Of a DNA stretch of 64,000 nt, positions 34,473 through 43,231 are shown piece by piece. The position numbers were made by a program, and so were the translations under genes. How positions within the stretch are numbered: the first letter of the stretch is position 1; every line of letters starts with the position of its first letter. The notes beneath the pieces are model-generated. The model searched no databases. It was not told the DNA's origin and saw only the letters and a program-made list of their open reading frames with translations. Origin of the DNA: Agromyces cerinus subsp. cerinus (GTDB taxonomy: Bacteria > Actinomycetota > Actinomycetes > Actinomycetales > Microbacteriaceae); contig NZ_FSRJ01000002.1 in assembly GCF_900142065.1 (NCBI RefSeq), forward strand, positions 62,001 through 126,000, given 5' to 3'.

Positions 34473-35321
34473 ATGACGATCGTCCGAGCGGCCATCACGC
34501 AGACGACCTGGACCGGCGACAAGGAGTCCATGCTCGACAAGCACGAGCAGTTCGCCCGTGATGCGAAGGCGCAGGGCGCCCAGGTCATCTGCTTCCAGGA
34601 GCTCTTCTACGGCCCGTACTTCGGCATCACCGAAGACGTGAAGTACTACGACTACGCCGAGCCGGCCGACGGCCCGATCGTGCAGCGCTTCGCCGCGCTC
34701 GCGAAGGAGCTCGGCATGGTCATGGTGCTGCCGATCTACGAGGAGGAGCAGCCGGGCGTCTACTACAACACCGCGGTTGTCGTCGACGCCGACGGCACGA
34801 TCCTCGGCTCGTACCGCAAGCACCACATCCCGAACCTCGACAAGTTCTGGGAGAAGTTCTACTTCCGCCCCGGCAACCTCGGCTACCCCGTGTTCAACAC
34901 CGCCGTCGGGCCCATCGGCGTCTACATCTGCTACGACCGGCACTTCCCCGAGGGGTGGCGCGAGCTGGGCCTGAACGGTGCGCAGATCGTCTTCAACCCG
35001 AACGCGACGAAGCCCGGCCTCTCGAACCGCCTCTGGGAGATCGAGCAGCCGGCCGCGGCCGCCGCGAACGGCTACTTCGTGGCAGCGGCCAACCGCGTCG
35101 GCCTCGAGGACAACGAGTACGGCGACCTGGCGGTGAACTTCTACGGCAAGAGCCAGTTCTGCGACCCTCAGGGCAACATCGTCGGCGGGTACGGCTCGGA
35201 GACCGACGAGGAGGTCGTCGTGCGCGACCTCGACATGGACATGATCCGGGGCGTCCGCAACGCCTGGCAGTTCTACCGCGACCGCCGGCCCGACTCCTAC
35301 ACCTCCATCCCCAAGCCGTAG
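34473..35321 (+). CDS. Beta-ureidopropionase-like nitrilase-family amidohydrolase
   Basis: 282 residues of the carbon-nitrogen hydrolase superfamily. The catalytic triad is visible: Glu43 in 'ICFQELFYGPYF', Lys116 in 'GSYRKHHIPN' and Cys153 in 'VYICYDRHFPEGW'. It resembles bacterial N-carbamoyl-beta-alanine amidohydrolases, which release beta-alanine, CO2 and ammonia from ureidopropionate, the last ring-opening step of reductive pyrimidine breakdown. The ATG at 34473 follows AGGAGG. It is the first gene of the catabolic run, and dihydropyrimidinase follows after 61 bp. Confidence 0.85.
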   Translation: MTIVRAAITQTTWTGDKESMLDKHEQFARDAKAQGAQVICFQELFYGPYFGITEDVKYYDYAEPADGPIVQRFAALAKELGMVMVLPIYEEEQPGVYYNTAVVVDADGTILGSYRKHHIPNLDKFWEKFYFRPGNLGYPVFNTAVGPIGVYICYDRHFPEGWRELGLNGAQIVFNPNATKPGLSNRLWEIEQPAAAAANGYFVAAANRVGLEDNEYGDLAVNFYGKSQFCDPQGNIVGGYGSETDEEVVVRDLDMDMIRGVRNAWQFYRDRRPDSYTSIPKP

Positions 35322-35327
35322 GTCACC

Positions 35328-35367
35328 GGTTTCGAGACGGCGCCGGAGCGCCTCCTCGACCCGCAGA
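35328..35367. repeat. Dispersed repeat copy upstream of dihydropyrimidinase
   Basis: GGTTTCGAGACG is followed by a variable middle and CTCCTCGACCCGCAG. It shares its ends with the 27095 element and the 36827 copy, and sits just before the ribosome-binding site. Confidence 0.7.
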
Positions 35368-35382
35368 GACGAAGGAGTACCA

Positions 35383-36819
35383 ATGGCCACCACCCTCATC
35401 ACCGGCGGCACCGTCGTGAGCGCCACGGGCCGCGCCGTTGCCGACGTGCTCGTCGACGGCGAGACCATCCGCGCCCTGCTCGAGCCGGGCTCGAGCCTCC
35501 TGGGTACGGATGTCGCGGCATCCGTCGACCGCGTGATCGACGCGACCGGCCGGTACGTCATCCCCGGCGGCATCGACGCCCACACCCACATGCAGCTGCC
35601 GTTCGGCGGCACCGAGGCATCCGACACCTTCGAGACCGGAACCCGCGCGGCCGCGTGGGGCGGCACGACCTCGATCATCGACTTCGCCGTGCAGACCTAC
35701 GGGCAGCGCATCGAAGACGGGCTCGCGGCGTGGCACGAGAAGGCGGCCGGCAACTGCGCGATCGACTACGGCTTCCACCAGATCGTGGGCGACGTGAACG
35801 AGGCGTCGCTCGCGACCCTCCGCCGCCTGCCCGACGAGGGCATCACGAGCTTCAAGATGTTCATGGCCTATCCGGGCGTCTTCTACTCCGACGACGCGCA
35901 GATCCTGAAGGCCATGCAGGTCTCGCGCGACACGGGCATGCTCACGATGATGCACGCCGAGAACGGCCCGGCGATCGACGTGCTCGCGGCCCAGCTCGTG
36001 GAGCAGGGCAGGACCGAGCCGTTCTATCACGGTGTCGCCCGCGCCTGGGAGATGGAGGAGGAGGCCACCCACCGCGCGATCATGCTCGCCAAGCTCACGG
36101 GCGCCCCGCTCTACATCGTGCACGTGTCGGCGAAGCAGGCGGTCGAGCAGCTCGCCTGGGCGCGCGACAAGGGCCAGAACGTCTACGGCGAGACCTGCCC
36201 GCAGTACCTCTACCTGAGTCTCGAAGACCAGCTCGGCGCGAAGGGCGAGCAGTGGGGCTCGTTCGAGGGAGCGAAGTGGGTCTGCTCGACGCCGCTCCGC
36301 TCCCGCGAGGAGGGCCACCAGGACTCGATGTGGCAGGCGCTGCGCACGAACGACCTGCAGATGGTCTCGACCGACCACTGCCCGTTCTGCATGAAGGACC
36401 AGAAGGAGCTCGGCCTCGGCGACTTCCGCAAGATCCCGAACGGCATCGGCTCGATCGAGCACCGCATGGACCTCATGTACCAGGGCGTCGTCACCGGCGA
36501 GATCACGCTCGAGCGGTGGGTCGAGCTCACGAGCACGACGCCCGCCCGCATGTTCGGCCTGTACGGCACGAAGGGCGTGATCCAGCCGGGCGCCGACGCC
36601 GACATCGTCGTCTACGACCCGAACGGGCACACCTCGATCGGGCTCGACAAGACCCACCACATGAACATGGACTACTCCGCATGGGAGGGGTACGAGATCG
36701 ACGGCCACGTCGACACCGTGCTCTCGCGGGGCAAGGTCATCGTCGACGGCGACCAGTACCTCGGCGCCAAGGGCGACGGCCGGTTCCTCAGGCGCGGCCT
36801 GAGCCAGTACCTCATCTAG
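35383..36819 (+). CDS. hydA: Dihydropyrimidinase (hydantoinase family)
   Basis: 478 residues of the cyclic amidohydrolase family. All metal ligands are present: His67 and His69 in 'GIDAHTHMQLPFGG', the lysine to be carboxylated at Lys158 in 'TSFKMFMAYPG', His191 in 'MMHAENG', His247 in 'IVHVSAKQ' and Asp331 in 'VSTDHCPFC'. It would hydrolyse dihydrouracil or dihydrothymine to N-carbamoyl-beta-amino acids (and often hydantoins). GAAGGAG precedes the ATG. Its product is the substrate of the upstream nitrilase, so the two steps are encoded together. Confidence 0.92.
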   Translation: MATTLITGGTVVSATGRAVADVLVDGETIRALLEPGSSLLGTDVAASVDRVIDATGRYVIPGGIDAHTHMQLPFGGTEASDTFETGTRAAAWGGTTSIIDFAVQTYGQRIEDGLAAWHEKAAGNCAIDYGFHQIVGDVNEASLATLRRLPDEGITSFKMFMAYPGVFYSDDAQILKAMQVSRDTGMLTMMHAENGPAIDVLAAQLVEQGRTEPFYHGVARAWEMEEEATHRAIMLAKLTGAPLYIVHVSAKQAVEQLAWARDKGQNVYGETCPQYLYLSLEDQLGAKGEQWGSFEGAKWVCSTPLRSREEGHQDSMWQALRTNDLQMVSTDHCPFCMKDQKELGLGDFRKIPNGIGSIEHRMDLMYQGVVTGEITLERWVELTSTTPARMFGLYGTKGVIQPGADADIVVYDPNGHTSIGLDKTHHMNMDYSAWEGYEIDGHVDTVLSRGKVIVDGDQYLGAKGDGRFLRRGLSQYLI

Positions 36820-36826
36820 CCACCCG

Positions 36827-36865
36827 GTTGCGAGACGGCCGCGAGTGGCCTCCTCGACCCGCAGA
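36827..36865. repeat. Dispersed repeat copy upstream of the LLM gene
   Basis: GGTTGCGAGACG, a variable middle, then CCTCCTCGACCCGCAG. It is the same family and in the same position (just before a ribosome-binding site) as the copy at 35328. Confidence 0.7.
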
Positions 36866-36880
36866 CGAAAGGGAGCACGG

Positions 36881-37897
36881 ATGGACTTCGGAGCGGTCCT
36901 GCAGACCAACCCCCCGGCATCGCGCACCATCCAGCTCGCGAAGCTCGCCGAGAACCACGGGTTCACGCACGTGTGGACCTTCGACTCGCACCTGCTCTGG
37001 CAGGAGCCGTACGTCATCTACAGCCAGATCCTCGCCGAGACCCGCAAGGTCAAGGTCGGGCCGTTCGTCACCAACCCGGCGACGCGCGACTGGACGGTGA
37101 CCGCGTCGATCTTCGCGACTCTGAACGAGATGTACGGCAACCGCACGATCTGCGGCATCGGCCGCGGCGACTCCGCGGTGCGCGTCACCAACGGCAAGCC
37201 CACGACGATCGCCGAGCTCCGCGAGGCGATCCACGTGATCCGAGAGCTCGCGAACTCCCGGCCGGTCGAGTACCACGGCTCGCAGCTCCAGTTCCCGTGG
37301 AGCCACGGCTCGGAGCTCGACATCTGGGTGGCCGCGTACGGTCCGATGGCGCTGAAGCTGACGGGGGAGGTGGGCGACGGATTCATCCTGCAGCTCGCCG
37401 ACGTCGACATCGCCGCCTGGATGATCCAGCACGTGCGCGACGCGGCCGAGGCCGCGGGGCGAGACCCGATGTCGATCAAGTTCTGCGTCGCCGCGCCCAT
37501 GTACATCGGCGACGACTGGGAGCACATGCGCGAGCAGTGCCGCTGGTTCGGCGGAATGGTCGGCAACCACATCGCCGACATCGTCGCGAAGTACGGCGCG
37601 CACGGCGCGGTGCCCGACGCGCTCACCGACTACATCAAGGCCCGCGAGGGCTACGACTACAACGAGCACGGCCGCGCGGGCAACGTGCACACGAGCTTCG
37701 TGCCCGACGAGATCGTCGACCGGTTCTGCGTGCTCGGCACGGCCGAGCAGCACATCGAGAAGCTCGAGCAGCTGAAGGCGCTCGGCGTCGACCAGTTCGC
37801 CGGCTACCTCCAGCACGACAACAAAGAGGAGACGTTGCGGGTCTACGGCGAGACCGTGATCCCGGCGCTCTCCGAGCACCTCACGGCGAAGGCATGA
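36881..37897 (+). CDS. LLM class flavin/F420-dependent oxidoreductase (TIGR03842-like)
   Basis: 338 residues with the luciferase-like barrel: 'FTHVWTFDSHLLWQEPYVIY', 'VKVGPFVTNPATRDWTVTAS', 'GIGRGDSAVRVTNGKPTTI' and 'WVAAYGPMALKLTGEVGDGF'. It looks like the TIGR03842 family, which is annotated as F420-dependent but also found in species without F420 (so FMN use is possible) and recurs beside dihydropyrimidinases. In this operon it is the only redox enzyme that could act on the pyrimidine ring. Its stop overlaps the downstream permease by ATGA. Confidence 0.8.
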   Translation: MDFGAVLQTNPPASRTIQLAKLAENHGFTHVWTFDSHLLWQEPYVIYSQILAETRKVKVGPFVTNPATRDWTVTASIFATLNEMYGNRTICGIGRGDSAVRVTNGKPTTIAELREAIHVIRELANSRPVEYHGSQLQFPWSHGSELDIWVAAYGPMALKLTGEVGDGFILQLADVDIAAWMIQHVRDAAEAAGRDPMSIKFCVAAPMYIGDDWEHMREQCRWFGGMVGNHIADIVAKYGAHGAVPDALTDYIKAREGYDYNEHGRAGNVHTSFVPDEIVDRFCVLGTAEQHIEKLEQLKALGVDQFAGYLQHDNKEETLRVYGETVIPALSEHLTAKA

Positions 37898-38853
37898 TCA
37901 AGGCCGGCGTGCGCGAGACGACGGCGACGGATGCCGCGGCGCCGGCGCCGGGCCGCCGCGCGCCGCGTCGCCCGGGGCGGGCGGGCCGCGAGCTCGGCCG
38001 CTGGGCCTGGGGTCTCGCCGGCATCCTCGTCATCGCGCTCATCTGGGAGAGCTACAAGCTGCTCGGCCCCGCCGACGGCGTGGTGCTCGGCGAGCTGCGA
38101 GTCCTGCCGCGCACGACCGATCTCGCCATGCCTCACATCTGGGACATGGGCACCCGTCTCGCCGAACCCGTCACCCGTGCCGACGACGCGCTGCCGCTCT
38201 GGAGCGTCGTCGCGCTGGCTGCGCTCACAACGCTCGGCATCGCCGCGGCCGGATGGCTTGTGGGCGTCGTCGTGGGCATCGGTCTCGCACTCGTGATGCA
38301 GCGCTGGCGCCTCGCCGAGTGGGGCCTCCTGCCGTGGATCGTGATCAGCCAGACCGTGCCGCTCATCGCGTTCGCGCCGGTCGTGAAGAGCTGGGGGTCC
38401 CGCGTCGAGATCGGCTCGTTCGAGTGGCAGGACTGGATGTCGGTCGCGCTCATCGCGAGCTACCTCGCGTTCTTCCCGATCGCGATCGGCGCGCTCAAGG
38501 GACTGCAGTCGCCCGACCGCATCCACGAGGAGCTCATGCAGACCTACGCGGCGGGATACTGGTCGACACTCGTGAAGCTGCGCTTCCCGGCATCCGTGCC
38601 CTATCTGCTGCCGGCGCTCCGGCTCGGCGCGGCGAACGCCGTGATCGGTGCGGTCGTCGCCGAGGTCTCGACGGGCCTGCAGGGCGGCATCGGTCGCATC
38701 CTCATCCAGTTCGCCGGGCAGGCCTCCGGCGACCCGGCGAAGGCGTGGGCGCCGATCTTCGGCGCGATCGTGCTGGGGCTCGTGGCCGCCGGCTCGATCG
38801 CCCTGCTCGGCGTGATCCTCAAGAACTACCGACGAACGGAGGAGGCCGCATGA
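37894..38853 (+). CDS. ABC transporter permease 1 (SsuC/TauC family)
   Basis: 319 residues, with about six membrane helices after a basic Arg/Pro-rich N-terminus. 'ELMQTYAAGYWSTLVKLRFP' then 'ASVPYLLPALRLGAANAVIG' is the EAA-type loop that contacts the ATPase. It is one of two different permeases in the cluster, presumably forming a heterodimer with the protein at 39725. Likely substrates are pyrimidines or related ureides, judged only from context. Start and stop overlap the neighbours by ATGA. Confidence 0.82.
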   Translation: MIKAGVRETTATDAAAPAPGRRAPRRPGRAGRELGRWAWGLAGILVIALIWESYKLLGPADGVVLGELRVLPRTTDLAMPHIWDMGTRLAEPVTRADDALPLWSVVALAALTTLGIAAAGWLVGVVVGIGLALVMQRWRLAEWGLLPWIVISQTVPLIAFAPVVKSWGSRVEIGSFEWQDWMSVALIASYLAFFPIAIGALKGLQSPDRIHEELMQTYAAGYWSTLVKLRFPASVPYLLPALRLGAANAVIGAVVAEVSTGLQGGIGRILIQFAGQASGDPAKAWAPIFGAIVLGLVAAGSIALLGVILKNYRRTEEAA

Positions 38854-39725
38854 GCGAGCCCCAGGGGTTTCGACCGGCTCAACCCGCAGCAGTGCCGACG
38901 CCCGCGGCCGCGACCGCCGTCGAGGTGCGCGGCGTCGACAAGCGGTTCGAGACCCGAAGCGGTCAGGTGCAGGCGCTGGACGCCATCGATCTCACGGTCG
39001 CCGCGGGCGAGTTCGTCTCGCTGATCGGTCCGAGCGGATGCGGCAAGTCCACGCTCATGCGCCTCATCGCCGACCTCGACGACCCCTCGAGCGGAACGCT
39101 CACGGTCTTCGGCAAGTCCACGCGCCAGGCGCGCCTCGACCAGGAGTACGGCATCGCGTTCCAGTCGGCCGGGCTCCTGCCATGGCGCACGGTCGCCGCG
39201 AACGTGGCACTGCCGCTCGAGCTGCACGGAGTGGCATCCGGGGCCCGCGCGAACCGCGTCGCCGAGCTGCTCGACATGGTCGGGCTGGCCGACTTCGCCG
39301 ACCGCTACCCCGACCAGCTCTCGGGCGGCATGCAGCAGCGCGTGGCGATCGCCCGCTCGCTCGCCGAGCAGCCGCGGCTGCTGCTCATGGACGAGCCGTT
39401 CGGCGCCCTCGACGAGATGACGCGCGAGAAGATGCAGTCCGACCTCGTGCGCATCTCGGCCGAGACCGGCGCCGCCGTCGTGTTCGTGACCCACTCGATC
39501 CCCGAGGCCGTGTTCCTCTCCGATCGCGTCGTCGTGATGTCGCCGCGGCCCGGGCGCATCCGGGAGATCGTGCCGATGCGCCTCGGCGCCGATGCGAAGC
39601 GCGCGGCCCGCACCGATGAGCTCCGCGAGGAGCGCGCGTTCTTCGACATGGTCACCGCCGTGCGCGAGGCGCTGCACGGCGGCGCACCCGTCGGCACCGG
39701 ACCGCGCGGAGTGGAGACGCGCTGA
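38850..39725 (+). CDS. ABC transporter ATP-binding protein (SsuB/TauB family)
   Basis: 291 residues. Walker A is 'LIGPSGCGKSTLMRLIADL', the signature is 'QLSGGMQQRVAIARSLAEQ', and Walker B is 'LLLMDEPFGALDEMTREK'. 'FQSAGLLPWRTVAANV' is the Q-loop of the nitrate/sulfonate/pyrimidine importer class. The first about 13 residues include 'GFRPAQPAAV', encoded by a dispersed-repeat half (38866-38889). It powers the importer with the two flanking permeases. The stop overlaps the next start as TGATG. Confidence 0.85.
   Translation: MSEPQGFRPAQPAAVPTPAAATAVEVRGVDKRFETRSGQVQALDAIDLTVAAGEFVSLIGPSGCGKSTLMRLIADLDDPSSGTLTVFGKSTRQARLDQEYGIAFQSAGLLPWRTVAANVALPLELHGVASGARANRVAELLDMVGLADFADRYPDQLSGGMQQRVAIARSLAEQPRLLLMDEPFGALDEMTREKMQSDLVRISAETGAAVVFVTHSIPEAVFLSDRVVVMSPRPGRIREIVPMRLGADAKRAARTDELREERAFFDMVTAVREALHGGAPVGTGPRGVETR
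38866..38889. repeat. Dispersed repeat half-element in the ATPase N-terminus
   Basis: This 24-bp stretch matches 27144-27167 at 23 of 24 positions (GGTTTCGACMGGCTCAACCC core). It is translated in frame near the start of the ATPase. Confidence 0.75.
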
Positions 39726-40561
39726 TGAGTGCGCCCGCCGCAACGACCCGTACGGCCCGTACGACCCGGCCGGCGCGCATGGGTCCGCGCACCGAGACGA
39801 CGCTGCGCATCATCGCGCCCATCGCGGTGGGGCTCATCGTGCTCGGCACGTGGCAGTTCCTCGTCAGCGTGGTGGGCGTCTCCGACTACCTGCTGCCGAG
39901 TCCGGCCTCGATCATCGAGGAGTTCGTCGCCTACTGGCCTTCGATCGCGCAGGCGATGCTCATCACGGGCACCAACGCGCTGGTCGGCCTCGTCGTCGGC
40001 TCGATCCTCGGCATCCTGCTGGCCGCCGTCGCGGCGCGGTGGCGCCCGATCGACCAGATGAGCGCACCGGTCGTGGCCTCGCTCGCGGTCATCCCGATCG
40101 TCGCCCTCGCCCCCGTGCTCAACTCGATGTTCGGCGCCGACAGCCAGTTCGGCCGTCAGGCGATCGCCGCGATCGCGTCGTTCGTGCCCGTCTTCATCAA
40201 CACGCTGCGGGGGTTCCGGCAGACGACGCCCGTGCACCGCGACCTGATGAAGGCCTACGCGGCGAGCTCCGGCCAGGTGCTGCGAACGCTCACCCTGCCG
40301 ACCGCGCGACCCTTCATCCTCACCGGCATCCGCATCGCCTCGTCGCTGGCCGTGATCTCCGCCCTCGTCGCCGAGTACTTCGGCGGCCCGCGGGGCGGCC
40401 TCGGCGGGCTCATCTCCACCTCTGCCGCATCGAGCGCCTACGCCCGCGCCTGGGCGTATGTGCTGGCATCCATCGCCCTCGGGCTCCTCTTCTATCTGGC
40501 GACGCTCGCGCTCGAGCGACTGTTGCAGCGTCACACACCCCAGGCGCGACGACGCCCCTGA
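39725..40561 (+). CDS. ABC transporter permease 2 (SsuC/TauC family)
   Basis: 278 residues, with six membrane helices after a Thr/Arg-rich N-terminus. 'DLMKAYAASSGQVLRTLTLP' then 'TARPFILTGIRIASSLAVIS' is the EAA-type loop. It is a second, distinct permease of the same transporter; sequence differs clearly from permease 1, suggesting an asymmetric channel. 'YLLPSPASIIEEFVAYWPSI' is typical of this family. The gene starts within the ATPase stop (TGATG). Confidence 0.82.
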   Translation: MSAPAATTRTARTTRPARMGPRTETTLRIIAPIAVGLIVLGTWQFLVSVVGVSDYLLPSPASIIEEFVAYWPSIAQAMLITGTNALVGLVVGSILGILLAAVAARWRPIDQMSAPVVASLAVIPIVALAPVLNSMFGADSQFGRQAIAAIASFVPVFINTLRGFRQTTPVHRDLMKAYAASSGQVLRTLTLPTARPFILTGIRIASSLAVISALVAEYFGGPRGGLGGLISTSAASSAYARAWAYVLASIALGLLFYLATLALERLLQRHTPQARRRP

Positions 40562-40642
40562 CACCGACCCCCGCGGCCTCGCGCCCGGCGGAACCAGCAC
40601 CACCGCACCACCGCACGCACCGAGAACCACGAAAGGACTGAC

Positions 40643-41797
40643 ATGAACCACAGCAGACGTCGCTTCGCGACGATCGGCGGGCTCGCCCTCGCGGCGGCGC
40701 TCGCACTCACCGCATGTTCTGGATCCGGCGGCGGGACCGGGGAGACCGACGGAGGCGGCGACGGCGACCTCACCCCCGTGAAGCTCCAGCTCCAGTGGCT
40801 GCCGCAGGGCCAGTTCGCCGGCTACTTCGCGGCCGTCGACCAGGGCTTCTTCGAGGAGGAGGGCCTGGACGTCGAGATCATCCCCTCGGGCGGCGACATC
40901 GTTCCGCAGGACGCGCTCGCGAACGGCGACGTCGACTACGCGATCGCGTGGGTGCCCAAGGTGCTCGGCTCGATCGAGCAGGGAGCCAATCTCACCGACA
41001 TCGCCCAGATCTTCCAGAGGTCGGGAACGCTGCAGGTCTCGATGGCCGATTCCGGCATCGACTCCGTCGCCGACTTCGAGGGCAAGAAGATCGGCTCGTG
41101 GGGCTTCGGCAACGAGTGGGAGATCTTCGCGGCCATGGCCGCCGAGGGACTCGACGCCACGACCGTGCAGATCATCACGCAGGACTTCAACATGAACGCC
41201 TTCCTGCAGGGCGACATCGACGCGGCCCAGGCGATGACCTACAACGAGTACGCGCAGCTGCTCGAGACGGTGAACCCCGACACGGGCGAGCTCTACCAGC
41301 CCGAGGACTTCAACGTGATCAGCTACGAGGACACCGAGGGCGCCATGCTCCAGGACGCCATCTGGGCGGACACGGCACGGCTCGCCGACGACACCGACTA
41401 CCAGGACACGACGGTCAAGTTCCTGAAGGCCGTCATCAAGGGCTGGGTCTACGCCGCCGAGAACCCCCAGGAGGCGTCGGACATCACGATCGCCGCGGGC
41501 TCCGGCTGGGGCCCGAGCCACGAGCTCTGGATGGTGAACGAGACGAACAAGCTCATCTGGCCGTCACCCGACGGCATCGGCATCATCGACCAGGCCGCAT
41601 GGGACAAGACCGTCGCCGGTGCCCTCGCGGCCGTGAACGAGTCGGGGGCGCACCTCATCACCGAGGAGCCGCCGTCGACCGCGTACACGAACGACTGGAT
41701 CCAGAAGGCGCTCGACGAGCTCGAGGGCGAGGGACTCGACCTCACGGGCGAGGGCTTCGAACCCATCGACGTCACCCTCGAGGAGGGCGGCAACTGA
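40643..41797 (+). CDS. ABC substrate-binding lipoprotein, NMT1/THI5-like
   Basis: 384 residues. A lipoprotein signal with a twin-Arg-like 'SRRRF' ends in 'ALTAC' (Cys25), then a Gly/Asp linker. The NMT1/THI5-like domain starts at 'VKLQLQWLPQGQFAGYFAAV' and 'DQGFFEEEGLDVEIIPSGGD', a hallmark of binding proteins for thiamine-precursor pyrimidines, riboflavin-like or pyrimidine ligands. It probably captures the pyrimidine or cyclic ureide that the operon degrades. It has its own 80-bp leader and is followed by a two-level hairpin. Confidence 0.85.
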   Translation: MNHSRRRFATIGGLALAAALALTACSGSGGGTGETDGGGDGDLTPVKLQLQWLPQGQFAGYFAAVDQGFFEEEGLDVEIIPSGGDIVPQDALANGDVDYAIAWVPKVLGSIEQGANLTDIAQIFQRSGTLQVSMADSGIDSVADFEGKKIGSWGFGNEWEIFAAMAAEGLDATTVQIITQDFNMNAFLQGDIDAAQAMTYNEYAQLLETVNPDTGELYQPEDFNVISYEDTEGAMLQDAIWADTARLADDTDYQDTTVKFLKAVIKGWVYAAENPQEASDITIAAGSGWGPSHELWMVNETNKLIWPSPDGIGIIDQAAWDKTVAGALAAVNESGAHLITEEPPSTAYTNDWIQKALDELEGEGLDLTGEGFEPIDVTLEEGGN

Positions 41798-41802
41798 TCG
41801 GT

Positions 41803-41848
41803 CGGATGCCGCGTGGGCCGGCGCAACCGGCCGGCCGCGCGGCATCCG
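41803..41848 (+). terminator. Two-level hairpin after the binding-protein gene
   Basis: CGGATGCCGCG (41803-41813) pairs with CGCGGCATCCG (41838-41848), and GGCCGG pairs with CCGGCC inside around a 5-base loop. It lies between the binding-protein and aminotransferase genes and could be a partial terminator or protect the 3' end of the upstream mRNA. Confidence 0.65.
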
Positions 41849-41899
41849 CCACCGCACCATCTGCGACCCGTGTCGCACGCGAAGGAAAGGCACCGTGCC

Positions 41900-43228
41900 A
41901 TGACCGACAACCTCACCGAGGGCCTCGACGAGCTCGCTCGCGAACTCGACCGAGACCACGTCTTCCACTCCTGGTCCGCGCAGGCGAACCCGTCGGGTCT
42001 CGTGATCGCGAGCGGTCGCGGCAGTCGGGTGTGGGACCACGCCGGCCGCGAATACCTCGACTTCTCGAGCCAGCTCGTGAACGTCAACATCGGCCACCAG
42101 CACCCGTCGGTCGTGCAGGCGATCAGGGAGCAGGCCGAACTCCTCACCACGGTCGCCCCGTCGACGGTGAACCTCGCGCGAGGCGAGGCCGCCAAGCGCA
42201 TCGTCGCGCGCGCGCCGTCCGGATTCCGCAAGGTCTTCTTCACCAACGGCGGCGCCGATGCCAATGAGAACGCGATCCGCATGGCGCGCCTGCACACCGG
42301 CAGGGACAAGGTGCTCTCGACCTACCGGTCGTACCACGGCAACACGGGTGCGGCGATCGTCTCGACCGGCGACTGGCGTCGCATCCCCAACGAGTTCGCG
42401 CGTGGGCACGTGCACTTCTTCGGCCCGTACCTCTACCGCTCGGAGTTCTGGGCGACGACGCCCGAGCAGGAGTCCGAGCGGGCGCTGCAGCACCTGCGCC
42501 GCGTGATCGAAGCCGAAGGACCGTCGTCGATCGCGGCGATCCTGCTCGAGACGATCCCCGGCACCGCCGGCATCCTCGTGCCGCCGCCCGGGTACCTCTC
42601 CGGCGTGCGGGAGCTCTGCGATCGGCACGGCATCCTGCTGATCCTCGACGAGGTCATGGCGGGGTTCGGCCGCACCGGCCGCTGGTTCGCCTTCGACGGC
42701 TACGACGTGCGGCCCGACCTCATCACCTTCGCCAAGGGCGTGAACTCGGGGTACGTGCCGGTCGGCGGCGTGATCATCTCGGATCCCATCGCCGCGACGT
42801 TCGACGACCGGGTGTTCCCCGGCGGGCTCACCTATTCGGGGCATCCGCTCGCGATGGCCTCGATCGTCGCGGCGCTCGACGCGATGGAGTCGGAGGGCAT
42901 CGTCGACCACGCTCGCGAGATCGGCTCCACGATCATCGGACCGGCGCTCGCCGAGCTCGCCGAACGCCATGCCGCCATCGGCGAGGTGCGCGGCGAGGGC
43001 GTCTTCTGGGCGATCGAGCTCGTCGCCGATCCTGCGACCCGCGAGCCGCTGCCTGCGGCCGCGATCGGCCGCCTCAAGTCCGCGCTCGTCGAGCGCGGGC
43101 TCCTGCCGTTCGTGCAGGACAACCGCATCCACGTCGTGCCGCCGTGCGTCGTCACGGCCGACGAGGTCGCCGACGCGATGGTGATCTACGACGACGTACT
43201 CCGCACCGCACTCGAAGGAGAGGGCTGA
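41900..43228 (+). CDS. Class III aminotransferase, probable beta-alanine/omega-amino acid transaminase
   Basis: 442 residues. The PLP-binding Lys279 is in 'LITFAKGVNSGYVPVGGV', and 'LLILDEVMAGFGRTGRWFAF' holds the conserved Asp and the Arg region. 'VFFTNGGADANENAIRMARL' is the cofactor phosphate loop. It would convert beta-alanine or beta-aminoisobutyrate to malonate or methylmalonate semialdehyde, the step after the nitrilase. The next gene encodes a dehydrogenase for that product. The exact substrate is inferred from context. Confidence 0.85.
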   Translation: MTDNLTEGLDELARELDRDHVFHSWSAQANPSGLVIASGRGSRVWDHAGREYLDFSSQLVNVNIGHQHPSVVQAIREQAELLTTVAPSTVNLARGEAAKRIVARAPSGFRKVFFTNGGADANENAIRMARLHTGRDKVLSTYRSYHGNTGAAIVSTGDWRRIPNEFARGHVHFFGPYLYRSEFWATTPEQESERALQHLRRVIEAEGPSSIAAILLETIPGTAGILVPPPGYLSGVRELCDRHGILLILDEVMAGFGRTGRWFAFDGYDVRPDLITFAKGVNSGYVPVGGVIISDPIAATFDDRVFPGGLTYSGHPLAMASIVAALDAMESEGIVDHAREIGSTIIGPALAELAERHAAIGEVRGEGVFWAIELVADPATREPLPAAAIGRLKSALVERGLLPFVQDNRIHVVPPCVVTADEVADAMVIYDDVLRTALEGEG

Positions 43229-43231
43229 CCC

